26,144 nucleotides of DNA, taken from contig CANKLK010000013.1 of the NCBI GenBank assembly GCA_947482805.1, forward strand, positions 1-26,144, written 5' to 3'. The notes beneath the pieces were generated by a model that saw only the letters and a list, made by a program, of their open reading frames with translations, was not told the DNA's origin and did not search any database. Numbering within the stretch: the first letter of the stretch is position 1; every line of letters begins with the position of its first letter. Position numbers and translations under genes: made by a program. Of the stretch, positions 7,781-14,990 are shown piece after piece. Source of the DNA: Flavobacteriaceae bacterium. GTDB taxonomy: Bacteria; Bacteroidota; Bacteroidia; Flavobacteriales; Flavobacteriaceae.

Positions 7781-7806
7781 AAAAAAATCCCCACATATAG
7801 TGGGGG
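7781..7806 (-). terminator. Rho-independent terminator after the 121-aa gene
   Basis: Hairpin CCCCACATATAGTGGGG (7789-7805, 6-bp stem) with a run of seven A on the plus strand (7781-7787), which is a U-run on the minus-strand transcript. It sits about 40 bp beyond the stop at 7845. The hairpin core is identical to the one at 8330-8346. Confidence 0.75.
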
Positions 7807-7844
7807 AATGGTAACAATAAAAAATTTAACCCTGAATAAATAAC

Positions 7845-8210
7845 TTATAGTTCCGCTTCAAATGAACAAAATCCATTTTGGATGATACAATCCCTTATTT
7901 TATATCCGAGTAATAAATCAGCATAGTCTTTAAACTCATCATTCGTAACTCCTAATTTTAAAATATCATCACTATTATAGAACAAATTATTTTCAAAAAA
8001 AACATCAAGTGTTTTTTTCTTCTCTCCAAGATGTGTTTCTATCATTTTAATTTCTTCATTTAATTTGCCTAAATGCTTCTCTTTAAAATGATATTCTAAG
8101 GAGTTATCGTCTAAATAACTACCTAATACACCAAATCTATCTGCGGCACTTGACGATTGAAGCCCAAACCAAAATTTACCTCTTATACTTCCCGAGTAAT
8201 ACCTTCCCAT
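7845..8210 (-). CDS. Hypothetical protein, 121 aa, phage-like N-terminal motif
   Basis: Starts MGRYYSGSIRGKFWFGLQSS and continues with ADRFG. I associate this N-terminal style (MGRYY..G.I.GKF.FG.QSS..AD.FG) with a small hypothetical family seen in phages and some large viruses, but I cannot confirm this without a search. The middle is charged and likely coiled coil (EEIKMIETHLGEKKKTLDVF). There is no signal peptide or membrane helix. It forms its own transcription unit: a shared leader motif at 8233-8245 upstream and a terminator at 7781-7806 downstream, like the neighbouring GIY-YIG unit. Confidence 0.65.
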   Translation of the reverse strand: MGRYYSGSIRGKFWFGLQSSSAADRFGVLGSYLDDNSLEYHFKEKHLGKLNEEIKMIETHLGEKKKTLDVFFENNLFYNSDDILKLGVTNDEFKDYADLLLGYKIRDCIIQNGFCSFEAEL

Positions 8211-8232
8211 AATTTCTTTTTTTTAATAATTT

Positions 8233-8245
8233 ATCTTTTAAAAAG
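8233..8245 (-). repeat. Second copy of the shared leader motif
   Basis: ATCTTTTAAAAAG, identical to 7692-7704 and in the same position relative to its gene (start at 8210), with partly similar flanking bases. See the entry at 7692. Confidence 0.45.
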
Positions 8246-8320
8246 AATAATTGATAAAAAAGGAATAGTCAATAATATTAGAAACTATGTTAATAATATT
8301 TTGATGAGACTATTTTTAGT

Positions 8321-8346
8321 AAAAAAAAGCCCCACATATAGTGGGG
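8321..8346 (-). terminator. Rho-independent terminator after the GIY-YIG gene
   Basis: The same 17-base hairpin CCCCACATATAGTGGGG (8330-8346) next to eight A on the plus strand (8321-8328), giving a U-run on the minus transcript. It lies 26 bp past the stop of the GIY-YIG gene. Confidence 0.75.
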
Positions 8347-8371
8347 AGATAATAATAAAAAGATTGTTACA

Positions 8372-9178
8372 TTAATTCTTATTTAAACCAAATGCTCTTG
8401 AACCAAATTTTAGTTTATAAAGAGTCTCTATATCAGATACTTCTTTTTGGGACATATTACTTGGAAGGCTTTGTAATATTGTGAATTGGAAATTCAGATG
8501 ATAATCGTCTGAAATTTTACAAAGTTTTTCTAACTCAACATTCCCACAATGTTTGGATTTTGAGTAATATTCCCATCTCCCCCATATACCATTTAAACCG
8601 TAAGCTGAACCAATATAGTGGTTCCCTGTTTTTTTATCTAAAATCATATAAACACCATTTACAGAAGATAGATGATTTTGCCATATTCTATTTGCCGATG
8701 AATTTTTAAATAATTTTTCTAATTCTTGAAAATCTAAAATAAAGTTAGTTAATCCCGGAAAATCTCCAATAAACCCTTTTGGCAGAACTTCAACTACCTC
8801 TTTTGTCTGAGAATGAAACCACTGATGCCAGGTTATTGTAGCCTTACCCCAATCTATAACAACTCTATCAATCAAATCTTCACAAATATCAAGTTCAATT
8901 AAATCATAGTAATATTGATTGTTTATTATTTCAACACCACCAACTTTAAAAAACCCGAATAAAATTGCTTTGGTACCTTCTATACCTTCAAATGCGATAA
9001 TGTAATCAACACCTTTGAAAACAGGTTTAGATTGTTCTTTTTGATATTCGATAAGTGATGCCTTATTTTTTATAAACTCTCTATATTCAATTCTACTATC
9101 CTTGTGTCGAACTAACTTAACTTTTTTTGAGTTAAATAATTCTGTCTTTAATTTAATTAGTTCTTGAAATGAAATCAT
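8372..9178 (-). CDS. GIY-YIG endonuclease family protein
   Basis: 268 residues. The C-terminal 100 residues form a GIY-YIG nuclease domain: NGVYMILD (the GIY strand), NHYIGSA (YIG), an Arg in GRWEYY, and Glu in SDIETLYKLKFGSRAFGLN with the closing Asn. The N-terminal 165 residues form a separate mixed alpha/beta domain (for example DYIIAFEGIEGTKAILFGFF) that probably gives substrate specificity. GIY-YIG proteins cut DNA as homing or restriction enzymes. In phage-derived islands they are common free-standing nucleases. It follows the small basic-protein gene by 6 bp, so the two are co-transcribed, and a terminator follows it. Confidence 0.8.
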   Translation of the reverse strand: MISFQELIKLKTELFNSKKVKLVRHKDSRIEYREFIKNKASLIEYQKEQSKPVFKGVDYIIAFEGIEGTKAILFGFFKVGGVEIINNQYYYDLIELDICEDLIDRVVIDWGKATITWHQWFHSQTKEVVEVLPKGFIGDFPGLTNFILDFQELEKLFKNSSANRIWQNHLSSVNGVYMILDKKTGNHYIGSAYGLNGIWGRWEYYSKSKHCGNVELEKLCKISDDYHLNFQFTILQSLPSNMSQKEVSDIETLYKLKFGSRAFGLNKN

Positions 9179-9184
9179 ACTATT

Positions 9185-9457
9185 TTACTCTTTTTTTGAT
9201 TTTGTATATCGGGATTTATGTCTTTGATAATAACCCTTACTATAATTTTGTCTTTTAACAGCGTTAGGATTTGTACTAACTGATTTTCTGACGTGTCCCT
9301 TAACAATTTTACCTGTTCGTGTAACGTGTGGTTTTACAAAGGTATTACTTGAACCGGACTCTATTTTACCACCTGATATTGTAATAATAAAAATAATAAT
9401 CCCCATCATTATAAGAGAGAATAGGCAACTATCATTTTTTCGTTTTGGTTGTTCCAC
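9185..9457 (-). CDS. Small membrane-anchored basic protein, 90 aa
   Basis: Starts with GTG at 9457. An in-frame TAA lies three codons upstream, leaving only GTG (or ATT) as start. It has one membrane helix at about 11-28 (CLFSLIMMGIIIFIITISG) and a very basic tail (VKPHVTRTGKIVKGHVRKSV, then Tyr/Lys/Arg/His-rich to the end). The tail motif with VKxHxR and TNPNA resembles short phage and plasmid proteins of unknown role. It begins 9 bp after the preceding small gene and ends 6 bp before the GIY-YIG gene, so it is internal to an operon. Confidence 0.65.
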   Translation of the reverse strand: MEQPKRKNDSCLFSLIMMGIIIFIITISGGKIESGSSNTFVKPHVTRTGKIVKGHVRKSVSTNPNAVKRQNYSKGYYQRHKSRYTKSKKE

Positions 9458-9466
9458 AATAAGTTA

Positions 9467-9619
9467 CTATTTGAAAAATAGTTTCAAAATACTTGCACCA
9501 ATTTTTCTTTGAATCCCACCTTTTGTGGTTGGCACTCCGGTAGTTCTTGCGAATTTTTGTTTTGCTTGAGCTATCCCCAACAATCTACTTAATGAAAATG
9601 AAAATCCATATTTACTCAT
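9467..9619 (-). CDS. Short basic protein, 50 aa
   Basis: ATG at 9619, TAG at 9467-9469. The product starts MSKYGFSFSLSRLLGIAQAK and continues with QKFARTTGVPTTKGGIQRKIG, a Lys/Arg-rich sequence. I recall similar short 'FSFSxxRxLGIxxAKxxxARxTGxPTTxxGxQRKIG' proteins in phage and mobile DNA, but cannot verify this here. It is the first gene of the unit that continues with the membrane-anchored protein and the GIY-YIG nuclease. Function unknown. Confidence 0.6.
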   Translation of the reverse strand: MSKYGFSFSLSRLLGIAQAKQKFARTTGVPTTKGGIQRKIGASILKLFFK

Positions 9620-9845
9620 ATTTTTTTTATTTTATTATCGTGTCTTGAAATAACGAATAAGAATTAATAAAAATTAAAAGTACAGTATTAAAAAGTAGTG
9701 AGCAAAAGTTATACTTAATTCCCAATCTTTTGAATCTTTATATATTTTTCAACCTTAATTATATCTGACGAGGTTACAAATTCTTTTAATTAAAAAAGAG
9801 CAACGGTGATAGTTGCTCTTAAATTTTCCCTATTTTTTTGAGATA
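9620..9845. other. Gene-free stretch
   Basis: No convincing ORF. It holds the leader of the 9619 unit and the terminator at 9792-9820 of the gene that ends at 9846. The rest is AT-rich without visible structure. Confidence 0.6.
9792..9820 (-). terminator. Rho-independent terminator of the 9846-10643 gene
   Basis: A 9-bp perfect stem AAGAGCAAC/GTTGCTCTT (9796-9804 with 9812-9820), 7-base loop, followed on the minus strand by a U-run (A-run 9792-9797 on plus). It lies 26 bp beyond the stop at 9846. Confidence 0.8.
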
Positions 9846-10643
9846 TTATTCTAAAGCTATTTTAACTTTCTTAACATCAAAACTCATCTCCCTGTCACTT
9901 ATATAAACATCAGCGGACTGAATTAGCTCATCCTCAGTAATTTTATTATTATTAAAATCTATAATTTTTGATTTAGGGGCAATAAAGAAAACATAGTCTT
10001 CTTTGAGGGCAAGTGTTGATTTATCTGAAAAATCTTTACTTCCAAAAACAACTCCCAAACCTATATAGTCAAACTCTTTATTCAAAATAGGTCTCAAAGA
10101 TTTTAATGATGGAATGATACGTGTGGTAATGATTTTAGATGCCCTTTGTCTTGATGTTAATCTTAATGTATTGTATATATCTGTTGAAGCAATACCCTTT
10201 ATTAAAAACAACTTTGAAGTACTATTGTAGTTAGATATTTTAATTGGCAACTCGGCACTTTTTACTCCTAAAAACGTACAATAATCATCCCCAAGAAACT
10301 TGATATTAGTTAGTAATGTGTCAATCTCTTTTTTGTATTTTTTTATGTAAAATTTATCACATTCATTGGATTTAGGAGCAACAAAAAAACTATCAATAAA
10401 TATTTTTACATCCTCAGATTTTATAGGTAAATACTTTTCGGTTTTGTATTTTATACCTAATGACCATAATGTTTTATCTGACATAACGGCAATCTTTAAT
10501 ACCCTATCAAAATCATTAATTTCTGGGAGAATTTCCACTTGTTTTTTTTGAACAGGTTTTACAGTTGGTTTAGTCACTGCTTTTTTTTGAGCAATTATGG
10601 AGTTACATAGTACTACAGCTATTATTAAAATAATTCTTTTCAT
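9846..10643 (-). CDS. Secreted hypothetical protein, 265 aa
   Basis: Begins with a clear Sec signal peptide, MKRIILIIAVVLCNSIIAQ, with likely cleavage after the Ile-Ala (before Q). A Lys/Pro-rich linker follows (about 20-38), then a folded domain of about 225 residues that is not recognised. The domain has two similar-looking segments around FVAPKS (about 92-97) and FIAPKSKI (about 221-228), a possible internal duplication. It probably acts in the periplasm. It follows the beta-barrel-like gene by about 65 bp on the same strand and ends at a strong terminator, so the two may be one unit. Confidence 0.75.
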   Translation of the reverse strand: MKRIILIIAVVLCNSIIAQKKAVTKPTVKPVQKKQVEILPEINDFDRVLKIAVMSDKTLWSLGIKYKTEKYLPIKSEDVKIFIDSFFVAPKSNECDKFYIKKYKKEIDTLLTNIKFLGDDYCTFLGVKSAELPIKISNYNSTSKLFLIKGIASTDIYNTLRLTSRQRASKIITTRIIPSLKSLRPILNKEFDYIGLGVVFGSKDFSDKSTLALKEDYVFFIAPKSKIIDFNNNKITEDELIQSADVYISDREMSFDVKKVKIALE

Positions 10644-10709
10644 ATTTTGTATTATTTAATTTTGCCTACTCTGTAAAGTTTTCAGCTACCCTTATTTAAT
10701 TAAATTCTA

Positions 10710-11249
10710 TTAAAAAACATAAGTAAGTCCAAATGAACCACCGTTAAAAGTGTCATAACCACCATCAATATAAATGTTTTTAATAATCTCAACACCAATA
10801 TTCGCTCCTATTAAAACACTACCCCCTGTTTCAAAAATTTTGTAGTAATACCCGTTTTCTCCAAAAATTCGGTCAGGGTCATAATAGTTATAATAGGTAG
10901 ATTGAGAACCGTAACCAAGTTTTCCAATCAACTTTACTTTCTTAAACTTATAACCTCCAATACCATAAACGGAAAGTGTTTTTTTATCTACATCTTTACT
11001 TTCAAGCAATTGGTCCGAGAAACTTGAAGTAAAAGTACTGTCCGTGTAATCTTCACCCACACCGTAAGATTTTAATCCAAAAGAAACTCCTCCGCCAACA
11101 ATGTATTTATTTCCATAAATAAAATCAATACCTAATGTATTTTCTGTGTTGTAATTTAGTCCTATTCCATATTTTCTAGAATCTTGAGCAGAAATAGTAG
11201 AACTTACAAACATTAAAAACCCACCAAATAACAAAACTAATTTTTTCAT
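10710..11249 (-). CDS. Outer-membrane beta-barrel-like protein, 179 aa
   Basis: The signal peptide MKKLVLLFGGFLMFVSSTISAQ is followed by alternating aromatic/glycine strands (YGIGLNYNTENTLGIDFIYG, YIVGGGVSFGLKSYG, KKVKLIGKLGYGSQSTYY, VLIGANIGVEIIKNIYIDGG) and a C-terminal Phe (SFGLTYVF). These are the hallmarks of an 8-strand outer-membrane barrel of the OmpA/OprF-like porin type. There is no periplasmic domain. It is probably the first gene of a unit with the secreted protein downstream, and divergent from the WYL regulator. Its role is unknown; such small barrels may influence phage adsorption, but that is speculation. Confidence 0.7.
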   Translation of the reverse strand: MKKLVLLFGGFLMFVSSTISAQDSRKYGIGLNYNTENTLGIDFIYGNKYIVGGGVSFGLKSYGVGEDYTDSTFTSSFSDQLLESKDVDKKTLSVYGIGGYKFKKVKLIGKLGYGSQSTYYNYYDPDRIFGENGYYYKIFETGGSVLIGANIGVEIIKNIYIDGGYDTFNGGSFGLTYVF

Positions 11250-11297
11250 TTTTTCATTTTTTAAATTAATAATGCGTCAAATGAAGTTAAAGACTTT

Positions 11298-11314
11298 GAC
11301 AACTTGAGACAACT
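11298..11314. promoter_or_regulatory. Candidate operator upstream of the WYL regulator
   Basis: The direct repeat GACAACT (11298-11304 and 11308-11314) has a period of 10 bp, one helical turn. A -33-like TTG (11317-11319) and an imperfect -7 box TAATTTG (11341-11347) follow. It lies in the 116-bp divergent region between the barrel gene and the WYL gene, where an autoregulatory site would be expected. Confidence 0.35.
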
Positions 11315-11365
11315 CCTTGCTAAAGTGGTTTTTATTGTCCTAATTTGTCATTAAATTTTAAGAGG

Positions 11366-12241
11366 ATGCTTAATCAACATAAAATACTTAGAGTGCTTCA
11401 GCTCATTTCATTGCTTCAAAAAGAACCTGCAAAATCAATTAGGTTTATGGCTGGTTTTATCGAAAGTACGGAACGGACTGTGTACAGATACTTGGATCTA
11501 ATCAAAGAATTGGGGTTTGAATTGGAGCGTGACCAGAACAAACGCTACTTTATAAAAGGTGGGCTGTATGATGAAACGGAATCGTTTACCAATGAAGAGG
11601 TGGCGTTGCTAAAAGAATTGCTTTTGAGTTCAGCAAAACAAAGCAAGCTAAAAGATTCAGTGTTGAAGAAAATCTATTTCAAGTCGGAAATTGCAGTTCA
11701 TGGCAACCATATTTTAAAAGCTCATTTAGGGAAAATTGTTGAGAAATTAAGTGGTGCTATTCAGAATCAAAAAAGGGTAATCCTAAAAGATTATCATTCT
11801 GCAAATTCACAAAAGATTTCAGACCGTTTAGTTGAACCTATAACATTTACAGACAATTATAATTGTCTGGTAGCATATGAAGTTGCCAGTAAGGAAAATA
11901 AATATTTTACCTTAGAAAGAATTACTAATGTAGAAGTGTTAGAAGCCATTCAAGAATTTAAACATTTACACAAGTATGACGAACCAGATGTTTTTGGTTT
12001 TAGTGAGTTAAATGGAGAAAAATTTGAAGTTGAATTAAGGTTGTCTTTACTTGCCTATCTTATTCTGAAAGAAGAATATCCTTTGGTGGAACCCTTTTTG
12101 ATAAAAGAAAAAAATAAAGATACCTATCATTTAAAATGTAGCATAAATAACCCTAAAGCTATAACTAGATTTATTTTAGGTCTGCCAGAAGAAGTTGAAG
12201 TTAATGGGTCAGAAAAATTTATAAAACACCTAAATAAGTAA
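11366..12241 (+). CDS. WYL-domain transcriptional regulator
   Basis: 291 residues from ATG at 11366. A TTG 21 bp upstream is less likely. The N-terminus is a helix-turn-helix (QHKILRVLQLISLLQ, then ESTERTVYRYLDLIKELGFE), followed by a linker and a WYL-type ligand domain (KRVILKDYHS, EPITFTDNYNCLVAYEV, KYFTLERITNVEVL, about 138-200) and a C-terminal WCX-like part. WYL regulators of the BrxR/CapW kind repress anti-phage operons and release DNA in response to a nucleotide or DNA signal. The gene stands 56 bp upstream of the methyltransferase on the same strand and is probably the controller of the cassette. Possible operator repeats sit in its promoter region. Confidence 0.85.
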   Translation: MLNQHKILRVLQLISLLQKEPAKSIRFMAGFIESTERTVYRYLDLIKELGFELERDQNKRYFIKGGLYDETESFTNEEVALLKELLLSSAKQSKLKDSVLKKIYFKSEIAVHGNHILKAHLGKIVEKLSGAIQNQKRVILKDYHSANSQKISDRLVEPITFTDNYNCLVAYEVASKENKYFTLERITNVEVLEAIQEFKHLHKYDEPDVFGFSELNGEKFEVELRLSLLAYLILKEEYPLVEPFLIKEKNKDTYHLKCSINNPKAITRFILGLPEEVEVNGSEKFIKHLNK

Positions 12242-12297
12242 GTTGAGATGAATTTTATTATTATTAATTAAATTTACATTTTTAAAATATAGTATAA

Positions 12298-13521
12298 ATG
12301 AATTATATAGATTTATTTGCAGGAGCTGGTGGTTTATCCGAAGGGTTTATTAGATGTGGTTTTGAACCAATAGCTCATGTTGAAATGAATAAAGATGCTT
12401 GTGATACACTTCGTACCAGAACAGCTTTTCATTACCTAAAGGAAGTAAACAGAATAGAAGAATATTATGATTATGTAAAAGGGAAGATTTCTCGTGAAGA
12501 ATTATGGCTAAAAATTCCTGAGGAATTAATCAAATCCGTAATTAATACCGAAATATCTCCTGAAACATTACCATCTATTTTTGGAAAAATCGACAAGCAA
12601 CTTGGAAAACAAAAAGTAGATTTAGTAATTGGAGGCCCACCATGTCAGGCTTATTCCGTTGCTGGTAGAGCTAGAGACCCAAAAGGAATGACAGAAGATC
12701 CTAGAAACCATTTATACAAATACTATGTTGAATTTTTAAAACGATACAAACCAAAAATGTTTGTATTCGAAAACGTTCCTGGAATATTATCAGCAAATAA
12801 TGGAGGTTATTTAGAATTGATATTTGAGGCAGTAAGAGAAGCAGGTTACGAATTAGATAAAAAAGTACTGAATGCAAAACATTTTGGAGTTTTACAAGAT
12901 AGGAAACGAGTAATTATTATTGGTTGGAAAAAAAGTTTAAAATTTAAATATCCTCATTTTGAAGAAAATGAACCTCAATATGAAATATTAAAAGATTTGT
13001 TTTCTGACCTGCCAAAAATTAAAAATGGTCAAGGTAAATGGGGCGTTGTAGAATATGCGAAAGAAACAAATACTTATTTAGAAAAATCAGGTATCAGAAA
13101 TGGAGTAGATTTTACATCTCAACACATTGCAAGACCAAACAACCAAAATGATTTAGAAATTTACAAAATAGCCGTAAATAAATGGGTGTCAGAAAACAAA
13201 AGATTAAACTATGCAGAATTACCTGAAAGATTAATAAAACATAGTAATACAAAATCTTTTACAAACAGATTTCAAGTAGTAAACCATAACGGTGTATCAC
13301 ATACTGTTGTAGCTCATATTTGTGCCGATGGACATTATTATATTCACCCAGACATTAAGCAAAATAGGTCAATTACGGTTCGAGAAGCAGCTAGAATACA
13401 ATCGTTCCCAGATGATTACTTTTTTGAAAAAAGTAGAACAACTGCATTCAAACAAATTGGCAATGCTGTACCAGTTTTAATGGCTGAGGGGATTGCAAAT
13501 AAAATAAAAGAAATGTTATAA
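12298..13521 (+). CDS. DNA (cytosine-5) methyltransferase
   Basis: 407 residues with the ordered C5-MTase motifs: motif I DLFAGAGGLSEGF (5-17) for S-adenosylmethionine, motif IV GGPPCQAYS (112-120) with catalytic Cys116, motif VI FENVPG (157-162), motif VIII QDRKRVIIIGW (200-210), target-recognition region about 215-335, and motifs IX/X SITVREAARIQSFPDD and QIGNAVPVLMAEGIA. The segment between motif I and IV is longer than in small Dcm-type enzymes (about 80 residues). It methylates cytosine in an unknown site, presumably protecting the host from the coupled nuclease genes. The stop and the next start overlap (TAATG), so the next four genes are translationally linked. Confidence 0.95.
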   Translation: MNYIDLFAGAGGLSEGFIRCGFEPIAHVEMNKDACDTLRTRTAFHYLKEVNRIEEYYDYVKGKISREELWLKIPEELIKSVINTEISPETLPSIFGKIDKQLGKQKVDLVIGGPPCQAYSVAGRARDPKGMTEDPRNHLYKYYVEFLKRYKPKMFVFENVPGILSANNGGYLELIFEAVREAGYELDKKVLNAKHFGVLQDRKRVIIIGWKKSLKFKYPHFEENEPQYEILKDLFSDLPKIKNGQGKWGVVEYAKETNTYLEKSGIRNGVDFTSQHIARPNNQNDLEIYKIAVNKWVSENKRLNYAELPERLIKHSNTKSFTNRFQVVNHNGVSHTVVAHICADGHYYIHPDIKQNRSITVREAARIQSFPDDYFFEKSRTTAFKQIGNAVPVLMAEGIANKIKEML

Positions 13522-14990
13522 TGCAGCAATACAAAGCCGAAAATGCCAAGCCAAATCCAAAATCAACAATAAACTCATATCGTAGTTTTGGTTATAATCT
13601 CTCAACTGCAATAGCAGATATTATTGATAATAGTATTTCGGCTAACGCTACTACTATTGAAATTGATTTTTTTTGGAAAGGTAAAGATTCAGTTATTTCT
13701 ATTTTGGACAATGGAAAAGGAATGAATTTAGAGGAATTAATTATCGCTATGACTCCCGGAAGCAAAGACCCTGAAGACACTAGAGATGAAAAAGACTTAG
13801 GCCGGTTTGGTATGGGGCTAAAAACGGCTTCGTTTTCGCAATGTAAAAGACTTACTGTTATTACAAAGAAAGAGGGTTTTACAACCATTAAACGTTGTTG
13901 GGATATTGATTTTATTAATAGTGAAGAAGAATGGACTTTATTAGATTACGTTTCAGACGAATCTTATTTAGAAAAAGTTGATAAATTAACAAGTGGTACT
14001 TTTATTGTTTGGGAATTATTAGACAGAATCGTTGGTAACTCTAAAGTTGAGAATGAAGCAGTAAAAAATGCTTTCTATCAAGAAATGACTACCGTAAATG
14101 AGCATTTAAGTTTAGTTTTTCATCGTTTTATTGAAAGTAAAAAAATCAAACTTTTCACAAATACCTATGAAATTGAAGCATGGAACCCTTTTCTTTTAAA
14201 CCTAACACCAAAACCTGAAATGGGGCAGTTAGAAGTGTTAATCAACAATGTTGAAGTAACGTATTTTATTCTGCCACATATGTCAAAAATTAGCAATGAA
14301 GATTATGAAAAATCAGGCGGACCTTTAGGATGGTATCAACAACAAGGTTTTTATATTTATCGAGGAGATAGATTACTCGTATCAGGTGATTGGTTAGGGA
14401 TTGAAAAGAAAAGAGAGTATTCAAAGTTAGCTAGAATAGCTATTAACTTTCCTAATTCAAATGATTTTGATTGGAACCTTGACATAAAAAAATCAACTGC
14501 AACACCACCAATTGAAATAAGAAAAGAATTAGCCAGAATTGCAAAAATGGCTGTAATGAAGTCTGCAAAAATATATAATTGGAGAGGTCAAAAAACAGTG
14601 TCTTCAGATCATAATAGTCAATCTTTTGAAAGTTTATGGAAAGATGAAACAAACAGAGAAGGTATAAAAAAATATAAAATTAATAAGAAACATCCAATTA
14701 TAAAACAATTGCTTGATTCTGAAAAAGAAAACAAACTTTTTTCAAAAGCTTTAAAACTTATTGAAGAAAATATTCCATTAGAATTGATTTTATACAATCA
14801 AAATGAGAATCCATCTTTTCATGAGTTAGAAAGCATTCCTGAAATTCCTAGTGATGATTTAATTCAATTAGCAGTAGAGTTATATAAAATTTATATTCTT
14901 CAAGGAATACCAGAAAATTTATCCAAACAACAAATTATGAATTCAACTCCATTCAATCTATTTCCATTAATAAATGACTATTTAATATGA
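13521..14990 (+). CDS. MORC/GHKL-type ATPase of the restriction cassette
   Basis: 489 residues with the GHKL (Hsp90/MutL/MORC) nucleotide fold: N-box LSTAIADIIDNSISANAT (27-44), G1 box ILDNGKGM (61-68), and G2 LGRFGMGLKTAS (93-104). The catalytic base position, usually Glu in GHKL ATPases, is Asp33 here (ADIIDNS). The rest (about 200-489) contains an S5-like domain with a basic Lys-rich stretch (KIKLFTNTYEIEAWNPF, then DIKKSTATPP). Comparative genomics has linked such MORC-like ATPases to restriction-modification-like operons, where they may act as ATP-driven clamps moving DNA to the nuclease. It overlaps the methyltransferase by 1 bp and the Z1 gene by 4 bp. Confidence 0.85.
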   Translation: MQQYKAENAKPNPKSTINSYRSFGYNLSTAIADIIDNSISANATTIEIDFFWKGKDSVISILDNGKGMNLEELIIAMTPGSKDPEDTRDEKDLGRFGMGLKTASFSQCKRLTVITKKEGFTTIKRCWDIDFINSEEEWTLLDYVSDESYLEKVDKLTSGTFIVWELLDRIVGNSKVENEAVKNAFYQEMTTVNEHLSLVFHRFIESKKIKLFTNTYEIEAWNPFLLNLTPKPEMGQLEVLINNVEVTYFILPHMSKISNEDYEKSGGPLGWYQQQGFYIYRGDRLLVSGDWLGIEKKREYSKLARIAINFPNSNDFDWNLDIKKSTATPPIEIRKELARIAKMAVMKSAKIYNWRGQKTVSSDHNSQSFESLWKDETNREGIKKYKINKKHPIIKQLLDSEKENKLFSKALKLIEENIPLELILYNQNENPSFHELESIPEIPSDDLIQLAVELYKIYILQGIPENLSKQQIMNSTPFNLFPLINDYLI

